64,000 bases of DNA from an uncultured Alistipes sp. (GCA_900546065.1 URBK01000015.1:6024-70023); one strand, 5' to 3'; positions 16,200-25,368 are shown, counted from the first letter of the stretch. Program-made: numbers and translations. The notes: generated by a model not told the origin, from the sequence alone.

Positions 16200-17495
16200 A
16201 TGAGAAACATTCTTATCGTTGCATTACTGCTTCTCTCGACAGTGCCTGCTTACGCGCGCACATCGCACGACGGGGACAAAGATCTTCCACACACCGCGTC
16301 GCGCAACCTCTCCCTGCGGGAGCGTATGCCCTCGACGCTGCGTCCCGCATGCGACACCATGAACGGAGCCGACACCATCACTCTCGAGGCCGATACGCTC
16401 CATGCGGCAATGCCGACCGACTCCGCGGCCGACGGCAATCAGCCGAAGAAACGCACGAGCTATTGGCACAAGCTCTTCAAGGGCAACGAAGACCATACCT
16501 TCGACAAGAAGTTCGACGTGAGTTTCATAATCTCACCGTCCTACACGCGTGAGGCGAGTTTCGGCATCGGCGGCCTTGCCTCGGGACTCTACCGTCTCGA
16601 CCGTACGGACTCCATAATGAAGCCTTCGGACGTCAACATCATGGGCAACATCTCCGTATCGGGACTATACGTTATAGCCCTCGGCGGCAACAACTATTTC
16701 AAGGGTAACCGTTCGCGCCTGTCGTACGAGATATCGTTTGCCAACCAGCCGCTCAAGTTGTGGGGTATCGACTACGCGGCCTGTGCCGACAATCCCGCCA
16801 CGAACTATACACGCCGCAAGGTCATGGTCGACATACAATATCTCTACCGCATGGTTGACCGACTGCTGCTCGGTGTCCGGAGCGAGGTATCGTATGCGAA
16901 CATAATCAAGATCGACAATCCCTCATATCTTCAGGGTCAGGCCCACTCATACACCTTTACCGGCATAGGGCTTTCGCTGCAATACGACAGCCGAGACTTC
17001 ATTCCAAACCCGCAAAAGGGAATATATGCCATGGCCGAGGTTACGCTCTACCCGCAGTTTATCTCCTCGTACGACAAGACGCTGGCACGCACAACCCTTA
17101 TTTTCGACACCTACCACCGTCTGTGGGAGAGCGGCATCATCGCCACCGATCTCTACGGGCGTTTCAACGGCAAGGATACGCCGTGGATTCTGCGCGAGCA
17201 GCTTGGGGGCAGCACCCGCATGCGCGGCTACTACGCGGGACGGTATATCGACAACAACATAGTCTCATGTCAGGTCGAGCTGCGGCAACGTATCTACAAA
17301 CGTATCGGAGGCACCGTCTGGGGCGGCTGCGGAACAGTCTTCCCCAGCTTCCGCGAGTTCAACTGGCGCAACATGCTGCCAACGTACGGCGTGGGGCTTC
17401 GCTGGGAGTTCAAGCACCGCGTAAACATACGTATCGACTACGGCTTCGGCAAACATACAAGAGGCTTCATCTTCAACGTCAACGAGGCGTTCTGA
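16200..17495 (+). CDS. BamA/TamA-type outer-membrane barrel protein, paralog of 2485-3735
   Basis: The 431-residue protein has a signal peptide (MRNILIVALLLLSTVPAYA), about 80 polar residues, then an Omp85-type barrel only. GGSTRMRGYYAGRYIDNN corresponds to the loop-6 RGY motif, and the protein ends in FIFNVNEAF. Over the last ~90 residues it matches the first barrel protein closely (QVELRQ, RIDYGFG, NVNEAF). No POTRA domains are visible. It has its own promoter and terminator. Function could be lipoprotein or lipid handling at the outer membrane; nothing in the sequence decides. Confidence 0.8.
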   Translation: MRNILIVALLLLSTVPAYARTSHDGDKDLPHTASRNLSLRERMPSTLRPACDTMNGADTITLEADTLHAAMPTDSAADGNQPKKRTSYWHKLFKGNEDHTFDKKFDVSFIISPSYTREASFGIGGLASGLYRLDRTDSIMKPSDVNIMGNISVSGLYVIALGGNNYFKGNRSRLSYEISFANQPLKLWGIDYAACADNPATNYTRRKVMVDIQYLYRMVDRLLLGVRSEVSYANIIKIDNPSYLQGQAHSYTFTGIGLSLQYDSRDFIPNPQKGIYAMAEVTLYPQFISSYDKTLARTTLIFDTYHRLWESGIIATDLYGRFNGKDTPWILREQLGGSTRMRGYYAGRYIDNNIVSCQVELRQRIYKRIGGTVWGGCGTVFPSFREFNWRNMLPTYGVGLRWEFKHRVNIRIDYGFGKHTRGFIFNVNEAF

Positions 17496-17522
17496 CCATT
17501 GGCGGAGGTTACAGGAGAAGAC

Positions 17523-17559
17523 AATCGTTTGCGGGCACTGCGCCTGCGAACGATTTTTT
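17523..17559 (+). terminator. Terminator after the second barrel gene
   Basis: AATCGTTTGCGGGC (17523-17536) pairs with GCCTGCGAACGATT (17542-17555), followed by a T run. Confidence 0.8.
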
Positions 17560-17643
17560 CATACATGCAAAATACAACCATGACCATACACGCCATTGCA
17601 CCCATATCTCAGCCGCGACAAACGACATCCGGTGATTTTTTAC

Positions 17644-17651
17644 TACATTTG
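17644..17651 (+). promoter_or_regulatory. -7 promoter element of the MATE gene
   Basis: TACATTTG ends only 8 bases before the ATG at 17660, implying a nearly leaderless transcript. Confidence 0.5.
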
Positions 17652-17659
17652 CGGCCGCT

Positions 17660-19072
17660 ATGATCTCATTGAAAACATACATACCATATTACAAGGAGAA
17701 TCTGCGACTGGCCATGCCCGTCATACTGTCACAGGTGGGACAGATCACCGTACAGCTTGCCGACACGGCCATGGTCGGATGGTACGGGGGTGACGACCCC
17801 ACACCGCTGGCTGCCGTATCGTTCGGCACAAGCATATTCTACATCATATTCATCTCGGCCATGGGTCTGGCCTTCGGCCTGACGCCACTTGTGGGTGAGC
17901 ACTTCGCCCGTGGAGACCAACGCCACGCTGCGCACCTGCTTCAGAACGGTCTCATACTCTTCACACTTGCCGGAATCGCCACATCGGCCCTACTTATCGC
18001 CGTACGGCCGCTGATGCGGTGGATGGGGGCCGTGATGATAGGCTCAGGCGGCGATGCATCCGTCTCCGAGGTCATCGAGGCGGCCCTGCCCTATTACGAT
18101 ACGCTCATCTGGGGTATGATCCCCGTGATCATCTTCTGTACCTTCAAGCAGTTCCTCGAGGGCATAGGCAACACCCGCATTGCAATGGTGGTGATCATAT
18201 TGTGCAACCTGATAAACATATTCCTAAACTGGGTCCTCATCTTCGGCAAGTTCGGCTTCGAACCCATGGGTGCCGTCGGCGCCGGTGTCGCCACCTTCGT
18301 GGCCCGATGCTGCATGTGTGTCATGATCGGCGGATATGTCCTCCTGAGTCCCCGCTTCAAGAGCTTCATACACGACTTCGACCGTGCGGCAATACGCCTG
18401 CGCACGATGTGGGAGATACTTAAAGTAGGTATTCCGATAGCCTTCCACATGTTCATGGAGGCCAGCGCATTCGTCGTCACCAATATTCTCGTGCTGTCGT
18501 TCGGTGCGCACGCCATCAGCGCATACCAGATATGCACCAACATGATGCAGGTGACGTTCATGATAGTCGTGGCCATAGGCTCGGCCAACACGATCCTATG
18601 CTCGCACATATTCGGCCGCGGCGACTTCGACCGCCTGCGGCGTACGGTATATTCGGCCTACCATCTCGGACTCGTGTGGTGCATCACGGCCGCCGTATGC
18701 TTCGTCGCCTTCCGCTACACCATACCTGCACTCTTCTCGTCAAACCTGCAGGTTATAGAACTTACGGGAACACTGCTCATATTCATATCGCTCTTCCAGA
18801 TACCCGACTGCCTGCAGACGCTCTCCATAAGCGCCCTGCGTGGTCTGCAGGACGTACGCGTCATCATGCCCATCGTATTCGTATCGTATGTGCTGATAAA
18901 CATTCCGGCCGGATACCTGCTCGCTTTCCCCACCGGGATGGGTGCCGAAGGTCTTATTCTGGGTCTCATAGCCGGACTTACGTGCTGTGCCGTACTGACC
19001 ATACGCCGCCTGCGCCGCGACATGGTCTCACTCGAAAAACGCATAGCATCATCCTCGACGAAGACCATCTGA
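17660..19072 (+). CDS. MATE family efflux transporter
   Basis: The 470-residue protein has twelve membrane segments in two homologous halves. Family marks include LAMPVILSQVGQITVQLADTAMVGWYG at the start of TM1, and GNTRIAMVVIILCNLINIFLNWVLIFG in TM5. MATE proteins use sodium or proton gradients to export cationic or aromatic compounds. The substrate is unknown. It resembles the NorM-like branch common in Bacteroidota. Transcription is probably independent of neighbours. Confidence 0.93.
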   Translation: MISLKTYIPYYKENLRLAMPVILSQVGQITVQLADTAMVGWYGGDDPTPLAAVSFGTSIFYIIFISAMGLAFGLTPLVGEHFARGDQRHAAHLLQNGLILFTLAGIATSALLIAVRPLMRWMGAVMIGSGGDASVSEVIEAALPYYDTLIWGMIPVIIFCTFKQFLEGIGNTRIAMVVIILCNLINIFLNWVLIFGKFGFEPMGAVGAGVATFVARCCMCVMIGGYVLLSPRFKSFIHDFDRAAIRLRTMWEILKVGIPIAFHMFMEASAFVVTNILVLSFGAHAISAYQICTNMMQVTFMIVVAIGSANTILCSHIFGRGDFDRLRRTVYSAYHLGLVWCITAAVCFVAFRYTIPALFSSNLQVIELTGTLLIFISLFQIPDCLQTLSISALRGLQDVRVIMPIVFVSYVLINIPAGYLLAFPTGMGAEGLILGLIAGLTCCAVLTIRRLRRDMVSLEKRIASSSTKTI

Positions 19073-19178
19073 CCGACACCCGTACATCTTACGAGCAAGG
19101 CTTCGGGACCAAAGAGTGCCGGATATTGGCCGATATGTGAAATATTTTTCATATATTTACACAAATTTTTGCATACAG

Positions 19179-20744
19179 ATGAGTTGTTCTAAAAAACATA
19201 TACCCGAAATGGGACGCGGCTTCTGTCTTTGCGACTGCGGCCCCGAACTCAAGGTCGAGCAGGTCGAGGGGTGCTTCAAGCTCCACGAGACGCCGTGGTT
19301 GGATCCATATCCCAACAACATACCCACCGACATATACGAGGTGCGCTTCAAGAATACGCGCCGCTCGTACTATCAGAATGTCAACCACCTCAATCTCAAA
19401 CGGGGCGATATCGTGGCCGTTGAGGCATCGCCCGGACACGACATAGGTATCGTATCGCTCACGGGCGACATGGTGGCCAAACAGATACGCCGCACGGGCT
19501 TCACCCCCTTCAACGGCGAGTACAAGAAGATATACCGCAAGGCAAAACCATACGACATCGAGCGCTGGCAGGAGGCTATATCGCTCGAACACGACACCAT
19601 GATACAGGCTCGCCAGATCGCGGCCGAGATGGGTCTCGACATGAAGATCGGCGACGTGGAGTATCAGGGTGACAAGATAAAGGCCATATTCTACTACATA
19701 GCCGAGGGCCGTGTCGATTTCCGCGAGCTGATCAAGGTCTTCGCCGAGCGATTCCACATACGCATCGAGATGAAGCAGATCGGTGCGCGTCAGGAGGCGG
19801 GGCGCATAGGCGGCATCGGCGCCTGCGGACGCGAGTTGTGCTGTGCCTCGTGGGTTTCGAACTTCTCGAGCGTCACCACCAACGCCGCACGTGTGCAGGA
19901 CATATCGCTCAACCCGCAGAAGCTGGCTGGACAGTGCTCGAAGCTCAAGTGCTGCCTTATGTACGAGTACGACTCCTATGCCGACGCGCGGCAGTCGATA
20001 CCGCGTGTAAAGGATCCCCTTCAGGCCATCGACGGCGACTACTATCTTGTCAAGACCGACATTCTGGCCCACACCATGACCTTCAGCAGCAGCAAGGATG
20101 CTATGGCCAACGTCGTGACCATACCCGTATCCCGCGTACGCGAGATCATCGCAGCCAACCGTGCCGGCAAGAAGGTCGACTCGATAGCCGACAAGGATGA
20201 GGCCCCGGTTATGGAGGAGCCCACGTTCCGTACGGGCGAGGACAGCATAACGCGTTTCGACAATCTCGGCAAGCGCCGCAAGAACCGTGGCCGCAAGGAG
20301 CAGCGGCGGCAGGAAAAGGCGCAGCCGGACAAAGTGCGCACGCAGGGCGACGAGAATACGCCTGCAAATGACGAACAGGCCAAGGGCGGCAACGCGGGCA
20401 ACAATAACGGACGCAACCGTAACGAAAGGCGCAACCGACCCGCACGTGCCGAGCGACAGACAGTGAACGACACCGCCGACAGCGACAACAAGCAGCCGAC
20501 ACAGCGCGAGAACCGTTCCTCGGACGGAGAGTCTCCGCGACGCCGTGACGACAGACGCCGCAGCCGTCATGCACAGGGACAGCCGGGCACGCAGGGACAA
20601 CAGGCCGGGCGCCGCACCGACAATCCGGACAACGGCAGCAACACAGACAAACCCGAACGCGAAAACGGTGCACCGCGGCGCAGAGAACGTCGCGAACGCA
20701 ATGATGCCCGCAAGCAGCAGCCGCAAGGCAACAAGGAGGAGTAA
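19179..20744 (+). CDS. ricT: PSP1 domain protein (RicT/YaaT family)
   Basis: The 521-residue product from ATG 19179 contains the PSP1 domain (about residues 70-280). Cysteine motifs CGRELCCASW and CSKLKCCLMYEYDSY correspond to the conserved cysteines of RicT, which with RicA/RicF in Bacillus binds iron-sulphur clusters and promotes mRNA processing. The N-terminus also has GFCLCDCGPELK. After about residue 370 comes an unusual hydrophilic tail, very rich in Arg, Asn, Gln and Asp, probably disordered and possibly RNA-binding. The longer frame from 19116 is not preferred. It is followed by gldH-like and trmB, a typical Bacteroidota order. Confidence 0.88.
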   Translation: MSCSKKHIPEMGRGFCLCDCGPELKVEQVEGCFKLHETPWLDPYPNNIPTDIYEVRFKNTRRSYYQNVNHLNLKRGDIVAVEASPGHDIGIVSLTGDMVAKQIRRTGFTPFNGEYKKIYRKAKPYDIERWQEAISLEHDTMIQARQIAAEMGLDMKIGDVEYQGDKIKAIFYYIAEGRVDFRELIKVFAERFHIRIEMKQIGARQEAGRIGGIGACGRELCCASWVSNFSSVTTNAARVQDISLNPQKLAGQCSKLKCCLMYEYDSYADARQSIPRVKDPLQAIDGDYYLVKTDILAHTMTFSSSKDAMANVVTIPVSRVREIIAANRAGKKVDSIADKDEAPVMEEPTFRTGEDSITRFDNLGKRRKNRGRKEQRRQEKAQPDKVRTQGDENTPANDEQAKGGNAGNNNGRNRNERRNRPARAERQTVNDTADSDNKQPTQRENRSSDGESPRRRDDRRRSRHAQGQPGTQGQQAGRRTDNPDNGSNTDKPERENGAPRRRERRERNDARKQQPQGNKEE

Positions 20745-20756
20745 ACCGACACTCTT

Positions 20757-21224
20757 GTGTATAGCGCCAAACGACATATAAATATCCTCAGGCCGACACT
20801 CGCCGCCATATCCATGACTGCGTGTGTGGCATGCGGCATGGAGCCGTGCCGTGTGGCGATGGCCGATGTCGACAGCAGCCGATGGGATCAGCCAGTCACG
20901 GTGGCTTACGAGAATACCGACACAACGTCGCTCTACGACATGTCGGTTGTACTGCACGTATCGCCGCGATTCGACATGGAGCACATATCGTTCGACATCG
21001 AGATACTCTCACCCGACTCGATGCGCATGCGCGAGCAGGTGGCACTCGCTGTTGTCGACAATGACACCGTATCGGCCGACGCATACGGCAAGGATGTGGA
21101 GGTGCCATACCGCCGCCGCGTACGTCTGAGCCGTAAAGGCGCCTATACCGTCACCCTTACGCCGAGTGAACCCGTTTCCGAAGTGGAGGCCGCCGGAGTG
21201 ACATTTCAACCCGTAATACAATAG
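20757..21224 (+). CDS. GldH-like lipoprotein
   Basis: The 155-residue product has an N-terminal hydrophobic stretch with a cysteine near residue 23-26 (SMTACVACGM), consistent with a lipoprotein signal. The body (SSRWDQPVTVAYENTDTTSLYDMSVVLHVS, then RRRVRLSRKGAYTVTLTPSEPVSEVEAAGVTFQPV) follows the GldH pattern. Its place between a RicT-type gene and trmB is also usual for gldH. GldH supports gliding motility in Flavobacterium, but homologs in non-gliding Bacteroidales have no established role. It starts 13 bases after ricT and is 25 bases before trmB, so the three are likely one operon. Confidence 0.65.
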   Translation: MYSAKRHINILRPTLAAISMTACVACGMEPCRVAMADVDSSRWDQPVTVAYENTDTTSLYDMSVVLHVSPRFDMEHISFDIEILSPDSMRMREQVALAVVDNDTVSADAYGKDVEVPYRRRVRLSRKGAYTVTLTPSEPVSEVEAAGVTFQPVIQ

Positions 21225-21249
21225 ATCAAACAACAGAGAGAGCTTTGCC

Positions 21250-21993
21250 GTGGGAAAAGACAAACTGAAAAGATTCGCCGAGAATCTCACCTTCAAATGC
21301 CTCGTACAACCATCTTTCGAGGATATATTTCACAAGGATCATCCACTCAAGGGGCATTGGAACCGTGATTTCTTTGCCAACGACCGCCCCATCATACTCG
21401 AGCTCGGCTGCGGCAAGGGCGAATATACGATCGCACTGGCGGACCGGAATCCGCAATACAACTACATAGGTGTCGACATAAAGGGCGCCCGCATGTGGCG
21501 CGGTGCGAAGACGACAACCGAGCGAGGCATGGACAACGTCGGTTTCCTGCGCACGCGTATCGAGTTTATCGACTCGTTTTTTGCTGAGGGCGAGGTATCA
21601 GAGATATGGATCACCTTTCCCGACCCGCAACTAAAGACACGCCGCGCAAAGAAACGCCTCACATCGCCCCTATTCCTCGAATACTACGCTCGTTTCCTGC
21701 GTGAGGACGGGTGGATCAATCTCAAGACCGACTCGCAGCACCTGTATGAATATACGAACGAGGTGATACGTCGCTTCGGGTTGCCGTGCGAGGTTTCGAA
21801 CCGAGACATATACGGTACGGGATATGCCGATGAGACACTTTCGGTCAAGACGGCATACGAGGCGCGCTTTCTGCAGATGGGGCTTCCGATCACCTATACG
21901 CGCTTCTCGCTGGGCGGAAAACGCAACTTCGAGATGTTCGACTGGGAGGGCGACGAGAAGGCCGAAAAGGACAACGAAGAGGCCCGTAAATAG
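21250..21993 (+). CDS. trmB: tRNA (guanine-N7-)-methyltransferase
   Basis: The 247-residue enzyme makes m7G46 in tRNA using SAM. Motif I ILELGCGKGEYTIALA and YIGVDIKGARMWRGAK form the SAM pocket. ITFPDPQLKTRRAKKRLT is the TrmB signature that includes the catalytic Asp, and NLKTDSQHLYEYT follows. The start is GTG at 21250, giving MGKDKLKRFAENL, the usual N-terminus in this phylum. Last gene of the ricT-gldH-trmB run; a terminator follows at 22088. Confidence 0.95.
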   Translation: MGKDKLKRFAENLTFKCLVQPSFEDIFHKDHPLKGHWNRDFFANDRPIILELGCGKGEYTIALADRNPQYNYIGVDIKGARMWRGAKTTTERGMDNVGFLRTRIEFIDSFFAEGEVSEIWITFPDPQLKTRRAKKRLTSPLFLEYYARFLREDGWINLKTDSQHLYEYTNEVIRRFGLPCEVSNRDIYGTGYADETLSVKTAYEARFLQMGLPITYTRFSLGGKRNFEMFDWEGDEKAEKDNEEARK

Positions 21994-22087
21994 TTCTTGG
22001 GCAGATGCCGCATTGACGCGCCCCGCAAACATGATGGCAGAATGCCTGATGCCACCTTGGGCAATACAAATATCGGCAAACAACAAT

Positions 22088-22126
22088 CGAAGGCTTGTGC
22101 AAATACGACACAAGCCTTCGGTTTTT
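22088..22126 (+). terminator. Terminator after trmB
   Basis: A 12-bp perfect stem (22088-22099 with 22109-22120) is followed by GTTTTTA. Confidence 0.85.
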
Positions 22127-22142
22127 ATCGGCGAATAATATC

Positions 22143-22182
22143 AAAAGCAGCGGAGGAAATATTTCGATATTTCCTCCGCTGC
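22143..22182 (-). terminator. Terminator after manA
   Basis: A 15-bp perfect stem (22047-type arms at 22147-22161 and 22168-22182) is followed on the minus strand by TTTTGA. It stops transcription leaving manA. Confidence 0.8.
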
Positions 22183-22213
22183 ATAATTCGTCAAACAAGA
22201 CTGTTTACAAGTG

Positions 22214-23200
22214 TTATTTTATATAGACCTCGAGCAGTTTGCCGTGTCCGTAAATTTCGACGCTGTCGGCCTCGGCGGGTATCATGACCAGATCGAGCGG
22301 CGAGAGGTGTTCGCAATTATCACCCATACGCACATCAGCCTCACCCTCGGCGCATATATAGAGGATGAACGAATCCAGATCGTCGCAATCACGCTCCACA
22401 TGACCGTCCAACTCCACGAGACGCGTGGTAAAATACGGGCAGTCAACCAATGTCACGGGACGGTTCTTCTCGGCATGGTAGCGCATGTGGCACGAGGCTC
22501 CGTCACGCGCAAAGTCTATGGCATCGACAGCCAGAGCCGTATGAAGCTCGCGCGAATGCCCCTGCGCATCGACACGGTTCCAATCATATATGCGGTATGT
22601 GATGTCGGATGTCTGTTGTATCTCCACGACCTCGATACCTTTGCCCAACGCGTGTACCGTACCTGCCGGAATGAAAAACACATCACCGGGCTCAACCTCC
22701 ACACGGTTCAAAAGTTCGGGCAGACGGTCCTCGTTTACGGCTGCGATGTACTCCTCGCGCGTAATCGACGTATCCTTGAAACCCACGTACAACGCTGCAC
22801 CGGGAGTACGGTTCACGACATACCACATCTCGGTCTTGCCGTATGAGTTATGGCGCTCGGCAGCAAGTTCGTCATCGGGATGCACCTGTACCGACAATAC
22901 ATCATGACAGTCGAGACTCTTGATCAGAAGAGGGAAAGTCAATCCGTAACGGTCGTAAATCTTGTCGCCTATGAGATTGCCCATATATACCTCGATAATC
23001 TCCTCGAGGTTGTTGCGTTTCAGAAAGCCGTTGGCCACGACTGACACGTCCCCCGGAACGGCCGACAGTTCCCAGCTTTCGCCGTATGCCTTCGTCGGAT
23101 CGACATGCTGCGCCTTGCCGGCCTTGGCCTTGGCAAGCAACTCGTGTCCGCCCCACAGTCTCTCCTTGAGGCGGGGAATAAATCTTATCGGATATAACAT
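22214..23200 (-). CDS. manA: Mannose-6-phosphate isomerase, class I type
   Basis: The 328-residue enzyme interconverts mannose-6-phosphate and fructose-6-phosphate. It opens MLYPIRFIPRLKERLWGGHEL. The zinc-site motif SVQVHPDDELA, the Glu of GKTEMWYVV, and FIPAGTVHALGKGIEVVEIQQTSDITYRIYDW are visible, in the shorter class typical of Bacteroidota and Firmicutes. It lies 30 bases after the cysteate-synthase-like gene and may be transcribed with it. The product feeds GDP-mannose and fucose pathways. Confidence 0.93.
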   Translation of the reverse strand: MLYPIRFIPRLKERLWGGHELLAKAKAGKAQHVDPTKAYGESWELSAVPGDVSVVANGFLKRNNLEEIIEVYMGNLIGDKIYDRYGLTFPLLIKSLDCHDVLSVQVHPDDELAAERHNSYGKTEMWYVVNRTPGAALYVGFKDTSITREEYIAAVNEDRLPELLNRVEVEPGDVFFIPAGTVHALGKGIEVVEIQQTSDITYRIYDWNRVDAQGHSRELHTALAVDAIDFARDGASCHMRYHAEKNRPVTLVDCPYFTTRLVELDGHVERDCDDLDSFILYICAEGEADVRMGDNCEHLSPLDLVMIPAEADSVEIYGHGKLLEVYIK

Positions 23201-23230
23201 TGTCTCTGCAATTAAAACTATCGAAACACC

Positions 23231-24523
23231 TTAGTCGAACAGAGCCTCCACATCGGCTACGACCTTGTCGGCATCGACATCGAGCGGGAAGATGCACGAC
23301 GGCTCGAGATGTACAGGCTCATGTTCCTCACGGAAACGTTTCTCGCCGGCACCCGTGATGTTGAGCATGATGCATGCATCGCGTGCGATCTTGCCGTCGG
23401 CCACCTGCTTTATGAGCGAAGCCAACGCCACACCCGCTGCAGGGTGTATATCTATGCCCTCCGTCTCCTCGAACAGACGCAGCGCCTTGCGCACCTGAGC
23501 GTTCGTTGCCGTGAGCACATCGCCGTCCGTAGCCTTGAGCGCATCGTACAATCCGCCGCGCAGGCTGTAAGGCGGCTTGCGGTTCGACAACACCTTGGCA
23601 TCTATGATCGACACGTCGCGGCGCGCCTTGTCGGCCTCGTACGGCAACATGTCGCGCGAGTCGGCCCGCCATGCATCGTACATGGGCACAAAGGGCGCAT
23701 TCTGCGAAACCATAAGATGCATCATGTTGCTGCCGAAGCGTCCATCCTCTATAAGACGCATGTTTGCCTCCCATGCCGCGATGGCGCCGGTACCGCTGCC
23801 GACGGCTTGGAAATAATAGTCGGGGATGCGGCCTATGGTCGTGACGGCCGAGAGCACCGTAGTGCCCATACCGTCGCGGCGCGCCACATTCTTGGCCCCG
23901 CCCTCGGCATAGAATCGGGGCGACTTGAGCAGCATGTCACCCAGACGTATGGCATCGAAATAGTCGCCGCCGCGCTCACACGCTATGAGTTTCACGCACG
24001 GAGCAAGCGGTTTGTCAAACCACATGGCCGAGAGGTTGTCGGCAGGCACCGACAACAACAGCCGGATGTTGTTCTCCGAGCATACCTTGGCAAATGCACG
24101 GGCCGTATTTCCGGCCGAGGCCACAACCAATATGCGGTCTTCATTCGGATCGGTACGTCCGCACACGCTGTACGCCTCGGTCTCCTTGAACGAGCAGGTA
24201 GTCATCGCGGCACCGCGCTCGGGATAGTATCCGTTGAGCGTGATGTAGAGGCTGTCGAGCCCCAGATGGCGCGCCAGACCCTCACTGCGATAGGTGACGG
24301 GAGCAGCCGAGCCCTTCAACATGCGGTTGACGGGAAGCCAGTCGCAGAATTTATAGAGTCCGTAGCTGTCGTCCTTGACCCCGAGCTGTTTCTTTGCGTA
24401 GATGGTTCTTATGAGCGAGGGTTCGGTGCAGGACTTATATTCGAGCGTCCAACCCGCATCGTCGAATTCGTGGCCCGTAGCCACACACTTGAGCGTATAA
24501 GCGGTAGGTGTGAAGTTCTCCAT
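23231..24523 (-). CDS. Cysteate synthase-like PLP enzyme (threonine synthase superfamily)
   Basis: The 430-residue fold-type II PLP enzyme has its likely Schiff-base lysine at Lys113 in CSFKETEAYSVCGR and the phosphate/substrate loop VVASAGNTARAF near 134-144. A threonine synthase would normally read SFKDR at the lysine. The region GLYKFCDWLPVNRMLKGSAAPVTYRSEGLARHLGL and the SFKETEA motif are what I recall from the cysteate synthase branch, which converts phosphoserine plus sulfite to L-cysteate. In Bacteroidota cysteate is the headgroup source for sulfonolipids. Threonine synthase remains the alternative. Preceded by a TAAATTTG promoter and followed by manA. Confidence 0.7.
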   Translation of the reverse strand: MENFTPTAYTLKCVATGHEFDDAGWTLEYKSCTEPSLIRTIYAKKQLGVKDDSYGLYKFCDWLPVNRMLKGSAAPVTYRSEGLARHLGLDSLYITLNGYYPERGAAMTTCSFKETEAYSVCGRTDPNEDRILVVASAGNTARAFAKVCSENNIRLLLSVPADNLSAMWFDKPLAPCVKLIACERGGDYFDAIRLGDMLLKSPRFYAEGGAKNVARRDGMGTTVLSAVTTIGRIPDYYFQAVGSGTGAIAAWEANMRLIEDGRFGSNMMHLMVSQNAPFVPMYDAWRADSRDMLPYEADKARRDVSIIDAKVLSNRKPPYSLRGGLYDALKATDGDVLTATNAQVRKALRLFEETEGIDIHPAAGVALASLIKQVADGKIARDACIMLNITGAGEKRFREEHEPVHLEPSCIFPLDVDADKVVADVEALFD

Positions 24524-24557
24524 TATGGTATTTGCAGCATGAATTATTTACGGAGTG

Positions 24558-24565
24558 CAAATTTA
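24558..24565 (-). promoter_or_regulatory. -7 promoter element of the cysteate-synthase-like gene
   Basis: TAAATTTG on the minus strand, 34 bases before the start; divergent from the SGNH hydrolase promoter. Confidence 0.55.
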
Positions 24566-24608
24566 ACGATTTCGGGGTAAATATACCACACATTAGCTTA
24601 GATTTTTG

Positions 24609-24616
24609 TACATTTG
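24609..24616 (+). promoter_or_regulatory. -7 promoter element of the SGNH hydrolase gene
   Basis: TACATTTG, perfect TAnnTTTG, 38 bases before the ATG at 24655. Confidence 0.55.
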
Positions 24617-24654
24617 TGATCACTGCACAACGACTACTACAATAAACCATACTT

Positions 24655-25368
24655 ATGAAACGCTTTTTTCTTTCTGTCGTATTGATTGCCACGGCCGTAT
24701 GCGCCGCAGCACAACAAAAGGATTGGGCCAACTTCGGCCGTTACGCCGAGGCCAACGCCGCAATCGAACAATCTCCCGACGTAGTATTCATGGGCAACTC
24801 CATCACCGACAACTGGGCGCGCATGGATCCCGACTTCTTCGCCAAGAACAACTTCGTAGGGCGCGGCATCAGCGGCCAGACATCGTCCGAGATGCTCGTG
24901 CGCTTCCGCCGCGACGTGATCGACCTCAAGCCCGAGGCCGTAGTGATTCTCTCGGGCACCAATGATGTGGCCCAGAACAACGGTTACATCTCGCCCGAAA
25001 ACACGCTGGGCAATATAATCTCGATGTGCGAGCTGGCAAAGGCCCACGGCATCAAGGTCATCCTCTGCTCGATAACCCCCACATCGAAGTTCGGATGGCG
25101 GCCCGAAATCGAGCCCGCGCAGAAGATCCGCGACCTGAACAAGATGATCGAGGCGTACGCCAAGGCCAACAAGATCCACTTCCTGAACTACTACCCTGCC
25201 CTGACCGACGAGAAGGGCGGCCTGCCACCCAAATGGAGCGGTGACACATGCCATCCCAACCTCGTATGCTACCGCACGGTAATGGAGCCTATGGTATGCG
25301 ATGCCGTGGCAAAGGTGCTCAAGAAGAAGCGCTCGGCAATGTTCGTAGCGCCCGCACCCGAACAATAA
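24655..25368 (+). CDS. Exported SGNH/GDSL hydrolase
   Basis: The 237-residue protein has a signal peptide (MKRFFLSVVLIATAVCAAA). All four SGNH blocks are present: Ser49 in FMGNSITDNW, Gly in GRGISGQTSSEM, Asn in LSGTNDVAQN, and Asp/His in SGDTCHPN near 197-200. Such enzymes deacylate esters on sugars or lipids; here probably a periplasmic or surface carbohydrate esterase (platelet-activating-factor acetylhydrolase-like group). Single gene with promoter and terminator. Confidence 0.92.
   Translation: MKRFFLSVVLIATAVCAAAQQKDWANFGRYAEANAAIEQSPDVVFMGNSITDNWARMDPDFFAKNNFVGRGISGQTSSEMLVRFRRDVIDLKPEAVVILSGTNDVAQNNGYISPENTLGNIISMCELAKAHGIKVILCSITPTSKFGWRPEIEPAQKIRDLNKMIEAYAKANKIHFLNYYPALTDEKGGLPPKWSGDTCHPNLVCYRTVMEPMVCDAVAKVLKKKRSAMFVAPAPEQ

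Noticed and set aside
15883..16203. 106-codon frame in the GH127/barrel intergenic region
   Set aside because: It spans two divergent promoters and has low-complexity, proline/arginine-rich sequence.
19149..20984. Minus-strand frame of 611 codons opposite ricT
   Set aside because: Antisense to the PSP1 protein; no recognisable domain.
23231..24523. Plain threonine synthase (thrC) call
   Set aside because: The PLP-lysine motif and N-terminal block fit cysteate synthase better, though the families are close and this is not fully excluded.
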